Positions 50,940 through 62,699 of a DNA stretch of 64,000 nt are shown in pieces; the first letter of the stretch is position 1; each line of letters starts with the position of its first letter. Source of the DNA: Daphnia carinata (lineage: Eukaryota; Arthropoda; Branchiopoda; Diplostraca; Daphniidae); NCBI RefSeq assembly GCF_022539665.2, contig NC_081340.1, forward strand, positions 6,571,357 to 6,635,356. The letters are read 5' to 3'. The notes beneath the pieces were generated by a model. It did no database searches, was not told where the DNA came from, and saw only the letters and a program-made list of their open reading frames with translations. The position numbers and the translations under genes were made by a program.

Positions 50940-53590
50940 TAAAAGTAAAGAAAAAGAACTAGTTAGTGGGAAATATAAGATTGTTGTTGTAATCAAACGT
51001 TTAAAGCAATTTGACTTACTTCTGCTGTCCAATGGCTAGAAAGACTGTAGGGCCAGCAAATAGGCAGCAGATGGCTAAGAGTTGGCAATTCTATGGTTGA
51101 ATGTTCAATTTAAATAAAAAAGCAAACTATATGAGGCATCAGAAAAATTCAAAATACCAGTAGAAATTGTGTTGAGGTACATGTCTGTGTCCGTTGGTAG
51201 GCTAAGTAGAGATTACAACTGCCAAAATGACTGTCATTACAGTTGACACTGCAACGAAGATGAATATGATGCACCACTCAGATCACGATTGACAGGAGAC
51301 CACGAGTGGTTAAAGAGTAGAAGAACGATATTATGGTATTCCTACCCATAGGATTTGCATCTTTGGTGACATTCCTCAACGGGAAGTATTCTTTACAAAT
51401 GAAGTTTCATGAGCTAAACCTTAAAAGCAAAATCCGTCAATGAGATTCTGATAACAAAATATTAGTCTTATACCTCTCAATGAGCACTGGTATAGTTTGA
51501 TGAATGCAACATAGTAGGTTGGTAATAGTTTTTTGGTTTGACAGCTGGCATTGGTGATTACAAGATATGTACCATAAACACCAAGCATTCTGTGGGCTTC
51601 ACTTCCAAAACACACTCAGGGATGAAAACGAACAGAAGCACCATTAGATTTTCTTGATTTTTCCGTTGGAATATGACATATTTAACAGAAACTTTCGAAC
51701 ACAGCTTTCACCGCTCCCATATAGTCAGCAAGTAAATAGTGGCACAGCAGCGTCATCTTGTTTTCCAATTAACAACCGAAAAATTCATCAAAATTGAAAA
51801 TTTTGCTTTTTTGAGACGGGAACTGCACTGATGGGAACTCTTTAAACATACTTTTAGGGTGTAGTAGCCATATTGGCTACTACCATTTCAATTTTATTTT
51901 AACAAATACAGCGACCAAAACCAAGAACGGCATTTTAAAAATATAGCGATTTAACATGTTTTTGAGCCCGATTTTTTCACTGTCTTTTATTTATTTATCC
52001 AAAAACCTAGATATTTCTAGGAAAATACATGATTTGGGTTCACAGTTCAACAAGGATGCTGATTGCGCTTCACACACATCTAGAAATTTCGCAAGTTCTG
52101 GATTGTTAGCTAGTCAACATCTGTATGATAATACACTTTTCTTTTTTTGAACAGCTGCGATGGTATTTCGGTTATAAGTTCCACGGCAAAATTTCTCCAT
52201 TGAGACAAGGACGCCAATTGTGCGTTATCTTGTGCCTATTTTCAATGAAATGGATACGCCGTCACTTTTTCTGCTCGGAAGAGCTCACTTTGGCCTGGAA
52301 TATTGTTTTGAATGGTGTAATTAGTATACATTGCATACATTAGATTGAATCAATTACTTTTTGGCATACGTTCTTTAATTGTGTGAGGCTGTCAAATCGT
52401 CGACAGGCGGTATCTAAAGGAGGAAATCAGCTAAGAGCTTGCGGACTCATCAATAAACACAAAACTATTAAAAAATTATAAAGATAGCCTGAAACCAAAT
52501 TGTAAAGAAAATTTAATTTTAGTTTCCAGCACTTCGGTACGGGTATCATCGTCAACGTGGGCGCAGGTGATTTTTCCATGTTCATTGTATCAGGTCACCA
52601 ACTTCTACTAGATGAGTCAAGAGGAAACGAGGTTACACGAACAGAAAATTAACCATACAATTCAACTGATAGATAAGAATACCATGATGCGTGGAAGTGA
52701 AATGCACCACATCACAACTGTTAAAACTGTCAGAACATTCACCACCCATGCAAAACATTTTCTGATTCATTGATGTTCATCACCTAGCCTATACCAAGAA
52801 AACCAAACACAAGTAGTGCAGAACATTTTGCTGATGAAAGTTAACATATACCTGACAAACTTACTGCAGACCAGCAATCCCTGATGGACTCCCACACAAC
52901 ATTCCAGATAAACAAAACAGTAGTAATTCTTAAACAAACATCTTGCAATAGTGGTAAATATAATGCAGTAACTGGTAAATATAACATCTCACACGAACAA
53001 CAAATGTGAACGGAACCATTCAAAAATGAATTTGCACAAAAAGGATTTTAACTAAAAAACTACTAGAGAACGAAGTTTTTCCTTCCACCTTTTCCTAATT
53101 TTAAAATCAATTAAAGAAACATAATAATTGTTAAGCAAATCTCACTGTGTACCTTTTTTTTGGTTGAATTTGGAAATTGCTTACTAGTTGGAATAAGTTT
53201 TTTTTCTTTTACCCCAAATTTGCTTTCCGGGCAGCGCACTTCTAACCTTCTCTGCTGATCACAGTATCTGCATGACCCGCTGCAGAATTATCACAAGTGA
53301 AGACGAAATCAGGTCACAGATACAAAGGGGCCCAGGTACCCGTTTATTTTCTTTAAATACCATAACGCGTGAAATAAACAATCCGAAGAGCTTCGGTAAT
53401 CATTCCAACTACCATAATTTTTTTGGTACTGAGCCTCCGTCGATTTTCTTTTCCAATTCTTTATAATTACGAATCTGCCTTTAGAAAAATAAAACAAGAA
53501 TCAGTATACATTTCTTGTCAATTGAATTACGTAAAACTGTGGAATCCTAGAGACATAATATTTTGCAAACTCTTCGAATCCCTTGAAAGC
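50940..53590. other. AT-rich gene-poor stretch
   Basis: No gene recognised. A 23-base perfect hairpin occurs at 51861-51883. One exon-like open piece at 52155-52314 (acceptor gaacag, donor AATG|gtgtaa) reads LRWYFGYKFHGKISPLRQGR and belongs to no family I know; its strand (+) differs from the pseudogene array that follows. Confidence 0.4.
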
Positions 53591-53594
53591 AGAA

Positions 53595-54210
53595 AACTTT
53601 CTGCTAAAAGATCCATGTAAGCCAGATACAGGTCAACTGGTACTTCCTTTTCGACTGGCATTTGCAGTGATAAATAACAAGTAGGATCAAATGCAACTGA
53701 GACCCCATCGGACCCCAGACACACCAAAGCCAATTTCAATACCCAACTAAAGAGATCTACTACTACAGAATCTTTCTGTATTCTACTTATGATAAAATAC
53801 CCAACATTCATGTGCAGCTTCCTGAAAAATAAAATGAGTTGGAACACAAATGAACCTTGCTAATAAAAAAATATTAGCTATTTCACCTATATTTTGTCAG
53901 TGTCCATCGATGCAAGACTTCTTCAAAATCGGATTCAGATGTTCGTCTAAGTCTCCGAGAACAACGTAGAGTAGTTCTCGCGAAGCAGGGTGCTGGTATC
54001 CGGGAAACTGCGGAGCAAATCTACCGACTTGCAACTTACCCTATTTAAAATCGTTATGATGCACAAGTTAAAAACCTAGCTTTTACAAAGCAAGTAAATG
54101 GTATACCTTAAATACATTCAAAGGTAATGCATGGTCACCTTGGCAAGGTGTTCGCCAGACCACATCGTTGGTACAAGATGGCGCCGAGCATTTGCAGTTC
54201 TACCCTTGAA
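53595..54210 (-). pseudogene. USP4/11/15-like deubiquitinase fragment
   Basis: Three pieces in the right order on the minus strand. About 54130-54200 matches the MWSG region that precedes the family's first catalytic loop (TMWSGEHLAKV). About 53930-54050 matches the GRFAPQFSGYQQQDSQELL region (reads GRFAPQFPGYQHPASRELL). About 53595-53790 matches the segment from NDSIIVDIF to FDPFCYLTLPLP (reads VSVAFDPTCYLSLQMPVEKE). In the last piece the zinc-binding VCPEC reads VCLGS. The catalytic Cys and His boxes are absent and stop codons interrupt it. Recognised from family memory. Confidence 0.72.
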
Positions 54211-54861
54211 TTTCACCTACAAAAAGCAAGGTCTGCCACGTTCGGCTGCCGTGATATAACCAGCCGCTACGACGCCATGTTAAATGTTGCCATCAGCAGC
54301 TCAGCTCAACACAGCACCTGGAGAAAAGAAAAAAATGAATTTAGTCTATAGCAAATTTGCTACTGTTTTGCAGGTGACAGTAATAAAAAGAAAAAAAGGA
54401 AAGAAAAAAATAATAAAATAAATACAAGGGAAATTTGTTGCCAATGAAAAAAAATTTAAAATGGGATGGGAAGAAAAAAAATCTAGATATTAAAATAAAC
54501 CACAAAAAAACCATAACAGAAAGACTAAGAACTTAATCTATTTAACTATATGTGCGTTAGTTCGTACGATGTTTCGCCGACTGAATCATTCGCAACAACG
54601 TGACGTTTCTAATAATAACTTATACATCTACTTACTAATGCCATCAACATTCGTTTTTCAAAATACGGAATTACATGACATCACGCATTTTACCGCCTAC
54701 TCCCTCCGAGACTCTTATGACGCTATACACAATTTTTATCAAAATCTTTTGGTTATGGGGAACTTACTGAACAATGAGTCGTGTAATTTATTGTTTTCAA
54801 TTTTTACAGAAGCCAAACCATTACCTGTATGCACCATCATTGACGAGAGCGTTAGGTCAGG

Positions 54862-55935
54862 GTAGGCCGAATCTTTTCATAAGTTTATCCTGTTCCGTGA
54901 GATCTTTTCTAACTTTTGTCCTCATGTAAAAGATGGGGCAATCTCGACTAAATGTGACAAATGATTAGTATTAAGTATGTAACATGATTATGACGCGTAC
55001 CAGCATCTCACTTACGCATCTTGTGAGCTAGTTCCACATGTGCTTGTTTGCTGGCGTAGTCTTTATCTGTTTTAGTCAGCCCCTGTTTTATAAGAGAAGG
55101 CAAACGGATAAAATCACAGTATTCCAAAACATAGTTACGCTCTACCTTGGTAATCACCATAAGTGAGAAATCGACTTTGTTGCACAGCAAGTCGGAAATT
55201 GTTTGTTTAGCGTATTCTAAGGCTCCATCCGGGTCTCTAAGAGAAAATATCAAACCCTCAAACTTCGAATACTAAAATTGATGACTTTTTGTTTACCGCT
55301 CCATCAAGATTTTTCTGCAGACAGCTATTGATAAGATTGGCAACGAGTTGGCAATTATCACGACGAACGATTTCTATATCTTTACAATCCATTTTGTCAA
55401 ACTTTTCAGGTTTGGTCCAATACAATCCTGCATACCTGTGAAGACAGAAACAGTCAGTACAATTGGTATCTCATCTAACAAGTCTTCATAAAACAGAACC
55501 GTAATTACCTCTTTTTGTTGATCAATAAATAGGGGTAATAGACTTTTCCCAATACCAAATTAATGGGTTAGACAAATTTTGCCGACACAAATGCGGCAGC
55601 TTCTCGGCCTAATTCCATGGCTTCGGCCACCGTGGGTACACCGAATTTCACCATTACGGAATCTGTGTTACCATAGATTACCTGACGTGATATTAAATTA
55701 AAAGAAAATCCATTAGTCATTACTTCTGCAAATAATTATTCATAATCGAGGGATATTACTTTGGCGTCATGGGCATAGCCATTCTCGGCGCAAAATTTAG
55801 ACTCCACATCCTCTCTTGTTTTCTCAATCATAGTTCTGCCAAAAGCCGTCACACTTTACCAAATTTCCAGACAAGGCAATTTTCCGACTTGGGCGCCAGT
55901 GAAACCGTAAACATACAAACACGACGGATTCCCTA
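54862..55935 (-). pseudogene. POLD1 (DNA polymerase delta catalytic subunit) fragment
   Basis: POLD1 is the catalytic subunit of the lagging-strand replicative polymerase. Intron-containing pieces, in order: [106 protein letters not shown], then directly the C-terminal [17 protein letters not shown] and RFGLP stop. Breaks: a stop directly after LEIW, a stop after AKFV, an extra base near 55320, and loss of about 150 residues between AHKMR and SRDC. The catalytic YGDTDS has Asp changed to Asn. Not functional. Confidence 0.88.
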
Positions 55936-55949
55936 CAGAGAAACAAATA

Positions 55950-57220
55950 GCATTACATCCGTCAAATCTCATACTCAAAAGCCATCGAGAACATACTTTC
56001 GGAGGCATCGTTGGATGGTTGACAATGTTTTCAATATCGAGACCGAAACCCATAAAGCCTTCGATCAGCTTCGTCCAAAATTAAAAACCTGGTCGTCGAG
56101 AAGTAAAATACTCCAAGGTCGAGAAAATCCTCGAGTTGCCCCGCGGTCGCGACAAGAGTATTGCACCCAGCTTGAAGATTTGACCGCTGATGGCTCATGA
56201 CAGTTCCTTCATATATAATGACAGATTTTAAAACCGAATTATAGGAGAATTTACACGACCCGCGGTGAATTCGAATCGAAAATTCACCAGTGAGTGCGAC
56301 AATTACAACTTCTGGCTTTTGAACCATGGCGGGGACGCACCGCGTTTCTTATATGCAATTGGACCTTTTAGTAGTCGCAATTACCGGCGTGCCCACTCAA
56401 AATTACTTTTACTCAACTTACCCAGTTCATACCGACTCATTCGAATCAAGTCAGTACGAGGGCATCAAGGTTTCAAAATTACACAGCGTTAATTAATTGG
56501 ATTACCGTTGTGCCGGAGCCCGTGACAGCACAAGCAATTAAATCTCTTTTGGCAAGAATAACTGCAACTGAAGCTTTCTGCACAGGTGTTGGTTTTATGT
56601 AGCCAGAATTCTTAATGTTTTGAAGTAGTAGTTGGCGCAGGCCGGCTTCTTCAAATGTTATGTATTGAGGTACATCTTTTCCTGTAACCTAAGGCAAACA
56701 CAATATAAGGTATTTTTAAATCATTAAATACAGTTCAGGGCAGCCTTTCGAAGTGTGGTCAGCTTCATTACACTAGGAGTAAAACAATGAACACTGGAAC
56801 ATAAAATATTTTTGTGAAGATACAATTGATTTTTACATTTTTACGCTTGCTGTCACCAATGAATCCTCCTTGAGGAAAATCCCTTGCTACATTGCCCTCT
56901 TCTTTGTTAAAAATGAGCACTAAAAATGCTGTATTTTTGTTTACCTCATAGCAGGTACGACTTCCACCAACGCCGCGGCCCTCTTGTGGACAATCCTTCG
57001 AGAAATGTCCCCCTTCCCCATACTATAAAAAAACACCAAGAAGTTTGAACGTATTTTTCGATATTTTCATCTTACTTTGTGACGTCAACGGACCACTACC
57101 ACCGCCTCCACCAGCTTGTGGACACTCTCTGGCAAAATGTCCTTCTCCGCACTGTTAACAAAACCATATTAAAGTAATCACACTAGAAATGCAAGAAAAC
57201 ACTTACCTTTTGACCCTAGA
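55950..57220 (-). pseudogene. vasa-like DEAD-box helicase fragment with CCHC knuckles
   Basis: Vasa is a germline ATP-dependent RNA helicase. Minus-strand pieces: zinc-knuckle exons with CGEGHFARECPQAGGGGGSG and GEGGHFSKDCPQEGRG (57010-57160); the Q-motif and motif-I exon (56515-56690, SGYIKPTPVQKASVAVILAK, TGSGTT); motif Ia-II (56035-56325, SHQRSNLQAGCNTLVAT, FLILDEADR); and a post-DEAD piece (DIENIVNHPTMPPK). Damage: motif I has GTT where GKT is needed, PTREL reads LTGEF, TPGR reads TAGQ, one cysteine of the first knuckle is missing, and the whole helicase C-domain is absent. Confidence 0.85.
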
Positions 57221-57295
57221 CAGAAAAAAAGTAGATCAGAATGAAACAAATTTTTCTGAGTGCATATAATATAATACAATATAAAAAGTATTGCT

Positions 57296-57640
57296 GGTAA
57301 TGCCCAAGATTTCACCACGGCAACTCATCCGATCGAATAACACGGCGACATGACGACAATCGACACTCATGCCATGACTGTCCATTGTATAATGAATTAC
57401 TTTGGCCATTGCAGCACTAAATTATTTTAAAAAGTTACCAAACTAATTTTCAAGGAAGAAAACTTTCGTACTTAGCAGCTTTAATTGGTAAGGTGCTAAA
57501 GCTTATCCATGAACATTGTAGGTCACCTTCGAGCATACAGTCACATTCCACAAGCAAATAATACCATAGGTGGTTTCCTTTAGTCATTGATGTTGATGAC
57601 AGTACAGCAAACAGTTTGCAAATCTTGAAGAAGGATACAA
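57296..57640 (-). pseudogene. POLR3A (RNA polymerase III largest subunit) fragment
   Basis: Forty open codons at 57296-57415 read [20 protein letters not shown] and RGEILGIT, matching the RPC1 segment with YTM-HGM--D-RHVMLL-DLMTYKGEVLGITR. About 100 bases upstream on the same strand, WYYLLVE resembles the preceding RPC1 NYQLLVEG. Only this short part of a roughly 1390-residue protein is present. Family assignment is from memory of RPC1 and is good for the 40-codon piece, weaker for the rest. Confidence 0.7.
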
Positions 57641-60600
57641 GTTGAAATGCAGTTTTGGTTACAAATATTGTAATAGTACCTTTATTACGACCCTACGAAA
57701 TTTTTCCTTGAGGTACTACATCACATGATATGTTGGAAGATTTTGCAGATGAAGCAGGCTGAACAGTGAATATTGTTTCACTAATGACCTTGATGAAAGT
57801 TGGTTTGAATTTTAGTTTACATATACAGAGGTTGAATCTTGTAAAAAAAAAACACTGTAAAATTTAAAACCAAAATTGGTTAAAATTTTGTAAATCAGAG
57901 AATTATGAATTAACCTTCAATGGATAGAAATTGCATCTACATTTAGTTTCTTGCAGAAAGCGGATTCGGTGCACGTCTTATTTAATCAATATGAAACAGT
58001 CATCAAGCACATATACTTCTTTGAAATTTCGCGACAAATTAACAGCTAATATGGCGGCATGCTCATTACAACCAACTGCTTCTGCTAGAAGCACTCCGAA
58101 AAGGTCTCTGAGGGAAATGGAGAAAACTCAGCTTGACAAGGTTGCCATTTTCAAACAATTGTTTCTGGCGCCAACGCTATTCACCAACGCAACTATTGAT
58201 CAAGATTATCGCTTTAAAATTTGACAAAAAATTAAACTAGTGGCAGTGAGTCCTGAATATTTCAAGTTACGCAATACGGAGCATCATTCCTTTTTACGAA
58301 TTGATGTACATACGTAAGTTATCAGGTTAAACTTTAAATACAGTGTAAATTTTTTAAATTAAAGGAAACTCACAAGCAAATTTTATTATAAACATTAAAA
58401 ATAATACTGTAGTGAGTAATCAAACAAGGCATAACGCATTGACAGTGGCAGTGAATTGGAGCTGTGGGTTACGTCGTCATTCTCTAGTTCCATTCCTTCA
58501 ACCTCGAAGACCGTCGTCTGCAAGTTCCAGTTGTCCGAGTTCATGGTTGTGTAAGGTCCACTTACCAGTCTAGTGCTTGATGCCACAATGTGACCCAGGT
58601 AGATTTAATAAATTATAAACTTTTATTAAGCTTCATCAAGGTGCAATTATTCTAGGATTATCCAGACCAACGGGATCGTCATGTAATCGAGAATTGCATG
58701 TCACCAGCAGAGAATGAGACATCCCATTGCGACGCAACGTTCGAGGAGAATTCGGAAACACCGGTCAAGACTATCCTAAGCTTTTCACCTTTAAAAAGAA
58801 TGTCGACCAAGAACTTCTAAAAGGTAAGACATGAAAATTCATGTTTATTGACACGTTAGGTATTTAGTCAGTTACCACTCTGAAACTTTATTTTTAGGAA
58901 TTACCATTCCTAAAACAGCTCGCTTTTTGTTTGAAATCTCGAAAGTTCCACGACTTATGTTTAAAGAGAATAATAGGCTTCTTGTGGTAGTTTCTGTAGA
59001 CAAGTGTGGCTTTTCCCTGAACCACCCAACTGAAATGTTTCTTGGGTTTGTCACCCCAGCGAATGCGTGCAAACCATTGGGTTTTCCGAATGCGAACAAC
59101 CTGTTTGTTAGAATCATGCCGAATTTGAAATCACCACACCCGCGTTCCCTTGGTACCAAAAGAAATGGCACAATATGACCAACTTGTTAGTTCCTCAACA
59201 CTTTTGATGAAACATTCCATAGTTTTAAATCCATTAATCGATCTAGAACATAATCTTCATCCAAATCCTGATTCACTTCCTTTGCGTTTCAGCCTCCATT
59301 TGTTTCTCGACTTTTCTGTGGAGGAGGGAGCGACTGTTTTAGGCGGGAACTTTTTTGCGATGTATTGTTCGATCGAAGGTTTGTCTTAACAGCAATTCCG
59401 AAGACTTGATACGTAAACAAACGTGCATCATAAAAGCTGCCAAGTAAACAAAGGAACTGTCTCAGTTCAATCATTCATCGTTATCAATTATTTTCAGGGC
59501 TGAGATGAACAGCGTATTGTTTTGAGTGACGAACGGTGATAATTGAAATTCGCCATTCAGGGTCGGTCGTTTTTTTGAAGAAAAAGAACTATCTTGTTTT
59601 AGGACAACATTTTGTTCGTGGTTTAAGCTATTCTCATTTTACCAGTGGCAAAAGACGTGACTAGACTTGAATCTCCCATCAGGCCTGGGGGACATGGCGC
59701 TATTCCACGAACAATTTTCGTGTTTTGGCTCCCCCTTTTACTCATTTTTTTGAAGTCGCTCTTTTTTAACGTGGATTTGTTATTGGAATGTTTGTAGATC
59801 ACGTTGAATGTTTTACTTGTTGAAAACTCTGCATTTTGAACCTTATGTTTTGAATCTAAAATTTTTGAGGCATTAACTTTCTTCATTCACAAAAACTTTG
59901 AACATTTTGCACTTTTCGAAAATAGTGAACTGCGTTTTTTATGGCAAAAAAATAGCAAAAAAATTATTTGGGGTTTTTGCATTAGAATGATTGCGTAACA
60001 TATTTTGCGTTAACTTTCTGAAACGTCGTTTCACCATTCCCTTCAAATTTAACCTTGTTGGACCCCATAAACCAAAACCCCCGTTTTTTGTATTGTCATT
60101 TGCCATTAGCTGTATCTAGGTCGATGAAAAATTGAATAGCTAGACACCTTGAATTTCATAGTTTTTTACAGTTTGCAGCTTTCCACAAAATGTTTGTTTT
60201 TGGTTGTAATTTTTATTTAAGAAATTAAGTAAAAACTTGGGTACTGTAATCAGTTGTGTCACTTCTTTTGAGAAAAAAGTGACAAAAATGTGTTTCCTGT
60301 TGCTTTGTTGATGAGAACTTTCGTGAAATGGCTATCATTGTAGATAGATTTTTTTTTCTTTAAAATATTCGTGTCTAGAACATGTTTTTCATCATCCTGA
60401 CTAGCCTGCCGACCCCATTCCATTGTGTATGGAATTTTTTGAAGTAAAGTAACAATTGTCAGTCAAGAAAAATAATGTTGTGGAAGGTCATTGACGTCCT
60501 AAAACAACCCAAACTCTTTTCAACGTTATCGAGTTAAATAGAAATGTAGTGTTTACCTTTATTATTTTGCAACTTGAATTTTTTAGTTTGTGCCTTTCGA

Positions 60601-61104
60601 ATTCCTTGACGTACCACGTAACCTTATTTTACTAACTAGCACGACGTGCGTAAATGTCGCGTCACGTAGACCATTGATGCACGTGGGATTTTCTGATGAC
60701 TAAACTGACAACAAATGTCGTCTTAATCACGCCATCTCCGTCGTTCTTTTCCCAGATTATGAGTTGGTTTTGTATTCTGGTGATAGTACCCTACAATATC
60801 AACGATTAATTATCCAAACTGAACAGGTAGATACTTGCGGGGGCGGTGACTTTGTGACCTCTTTCAATTTATTTATGAGTAAGCATGAATGAAAAGCTCA
60901 TGATGAATAGATGTGCAATCGTAGCCAACTTGGCATACATGCTTGTACATAAAATAAATAAATTGGGGGATTTTTAATCGACCGTTCTTAGTCGCCAGGT
61001 TGCATATCAAATGAGTGTTTTGACCGTAATGGGAATGGGTTTTTCATTTTTTTTTTTTTTTTTTTTTGAATTAATATCTGTCGATTTGGGTTGAAACGAC
61101 TCAA
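57640..61104. other. Gene-poor region with unidentified open stretches
   Basis: Open + frames at 57931-58224 (PKRSLREMEKTQLDKVAIFK) and 58872-59178, and an overlapping - frame at 58872-59171 (AFAGVTNPRNISVGWF), cannot be assigned. A nested hairpin lies near 59690-59745. Between 59900 and 61080 the DNA is AT-rich and I see nothing coding. Confidence 0.35.
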
Positions 61105-61497
61105 TTAACTGCAATTGCCCCACTTATTTTTGCAACCAAGTGAGACGTTGCAATGCGCGATCGTATTTCCACACTCGTTGTAAGCGGAGCAACACAATTC
61201 ACTGGGACACGAGCCATGAACCGGGCCACATTGCGAGACTGCGGCAGCTGTTTGGCGGAATCCGGCGTTCAAGACGCCATTGCGAATGAGTTGGGCATCT
61301 GTAAATTGAACGTGGAAGGGAAGGCAATGGTTATGGTAAAACTTCAAGAGGGCATCGAGGATGAGTCGTCAAATTTTTTAAGTTAAAACTTCATTCTGTG
61401 TTAGCAACTACGTTGTCATGCTTCAATTTTATCTACCTGTCGTAAGGATTGCCGAGACAGTAAAAAACAATAGAAATGTTGTGACTACTGGCTTCAT
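61105..61497 (-). CDS. Small secreted eight-cysteine hevein-like protein, copy 2
   Basis: Two exons: 61497-61437 (61 nt, donor G|gtagat) and 61298-61105, joined in phase 1, 84 aa. Exon 1 encodes a signal peptide (MKPVVTTFLLFFTVSAILTT). The mature part has eight Cys in C-x6-C-x4-CC-x5-C-x6-C-x5-C-x6-C spacing: CGPVHGSCPSELCC, NECGNTIAHC, GCKNKWGNC. This resembles the hevein/ChtBD1 fold (plant and fungal chitin-binding, rarer in animals). The aromatic sites are only partly kept: SAYNECG has Tyr at the first aromatic position but Glu at the second. Role could be chitin binding, antimicrobial or cuticular; not demonstrable here. Tandem paralogue of 62182-62574. Confidence 0.75.
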
Positions 61498-62181
61498 TTT
61501 ATTCACGATTTACGTATTCGAATTCTGTGACTGTGTTATTTGATGTTGCAATATGAACTGGATGTATTGCAAGCTGGTCACAAGGTTTTATTTGGCCTAT
61601 ACCTTTTCTTTTACTTTCTCTTCTTTTATGGCTAAATGGAAAGCAGCCAATCGAGCAAATTCGTCCAACAGCGCGGGCTGGGTTTTACCTTTGATTTTTT
61701 TTTATCGTTTATTGACCTACACCCTTCGGCAATCAATTTGAGAGAAGGCGAACGTAAACCAATTGTTGATGAAGTTGTGTACTCGTGATTGTTGTGTCTA
61801 GAAACCGGTTAGATGGGCTTGTTTTGCTTTTTTTTTTTTTCGTTATTATTTGTTTTTCTTTCAGTCGATCTAACTATAGGGTCTGCATCATGATAAAAAG
61901 ATTCCCAGCAAACCCTTTTTTTCCAAACAATATAGTATTTTATTATAAATTCTTTGCACATGTCTAGTTACAATACCGGCTTGACACACATGCTTCTTTG
62001 TCGGTAAATAAAGAATTGAACGTACCTCATTAGCTTCAGGTACACATATTCTCATTACAGATATATCAGGTGAACATGTAAATTAAAACGAGAGAGTCTG
62101 GACACGCTTTCATCAGGTGGAATACGTTAGGTGATCGTAACAAGCATTATTTCTTTCTTTTCCAAATCCCAGCGTCATCTC

Positions 62182-62574
62182 CTAATGGCAATCGCCCCAC
62201 TTGTTTTTGCAACCGAGTGAGACATTACAATGCGCCACTGAGTTTCCACATTCGTTGTACAGGGAGCAGCATAAGCCGCCTTGACACGGCCCGTGGACCG
62301 GTCCACATTGATCGTTCCTCGATTGGCGAAAAACGACATTCCAAAGACCATCCCGATCAGGTCGTGCCTCTGTAAATTTGGTTTTAAAAAGAGCATGTTT
62401 AAGGAGTCAAACTAAATGCGTCGTAGATTAGTAACCTCATAGATGACTAATGAAACCTGTTTTAGAGTTTCATATTTTTGCCAATGCAGAGCTTAAAGAA
62501 AATTGAGATTTACCTGTTGATGAGATGGCAGAGAGCGCTAACATCAAAACGAGTGCGGTAATAGCTGCCTTCAT
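62182..62574 (-). CDS. Small secreted eight-cysteine hevein-like protein, copy 1
   Basis: Two exons: 62574-62514 (61 nt, donor CAG|gtaaat) and 62369-62182, joined in phase 1, 82 aa. Signal peptide MKAAITALVLMLALSAISST. The cysteine framework is identical to copy 2: CGPVHGPCQGGLCCSLYNEC, then GNSVAHCNVSLGCKNKWGDC. Exon 1 is exactly the same length as in copy 2, and the intron is 144 nt against 138 nt. A TATA box and a TCAGT initiator lie upstream. This looks like the better preserved, inducible-type copy. The chitin-binding assignment is a pattern match on cysteines only. Confidence 0.8.
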
Positions 62575-62641
62575 TTTTGCGCGCGGTGATTGAAAATGCT
62601 GGAGTTTTGTTAGAAGCGTGCTCGCGTTGGAAAAGTATGAC

Positions 62642-62677
62642 ACTGAATGAATTCTCTGCCTGATCACAGGTTTTATA
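62642..62677 (-). promoter_or_regulatory. TATA box and TCAGT initiator of hevein-like copy 1
   Basis: On the minus strand TATAAAA occupies 62677-62671 and TCAGT 62646-62642. The T of TATA is 33 bases before the A of the initiator, the arthropod core-promoter spacing. The ATG follows about 70 bases later. Copy 2 has a related but weakened version (AATAAAACC) at the matching place near 61600. Confidence 0.65.
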
Positions 62678-62699
62678 CAAGGCCATTTTGTACCATCCC

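Noticed and set aside
50341-51039. Long frames of over 200 codons on both strands
   Set aside because: They exist because the 23-bp satellite unit lacks stop codons; length follows from the repeat, not from selection.
47961-51270. Shared 15-16-base string tgcaacgaagatgaat at about 47980 and 51251
   Set aside because: A match of this length is expected about once by chance in a window this size; the flanks do not align.
54569-54865. Plus frame with THFTAYS, slightly like an insulin-receptor fibronectin strand
   Set aside because: Match too short; the right part overlaps the well-supported POLD1 C-terminus on the other strand.
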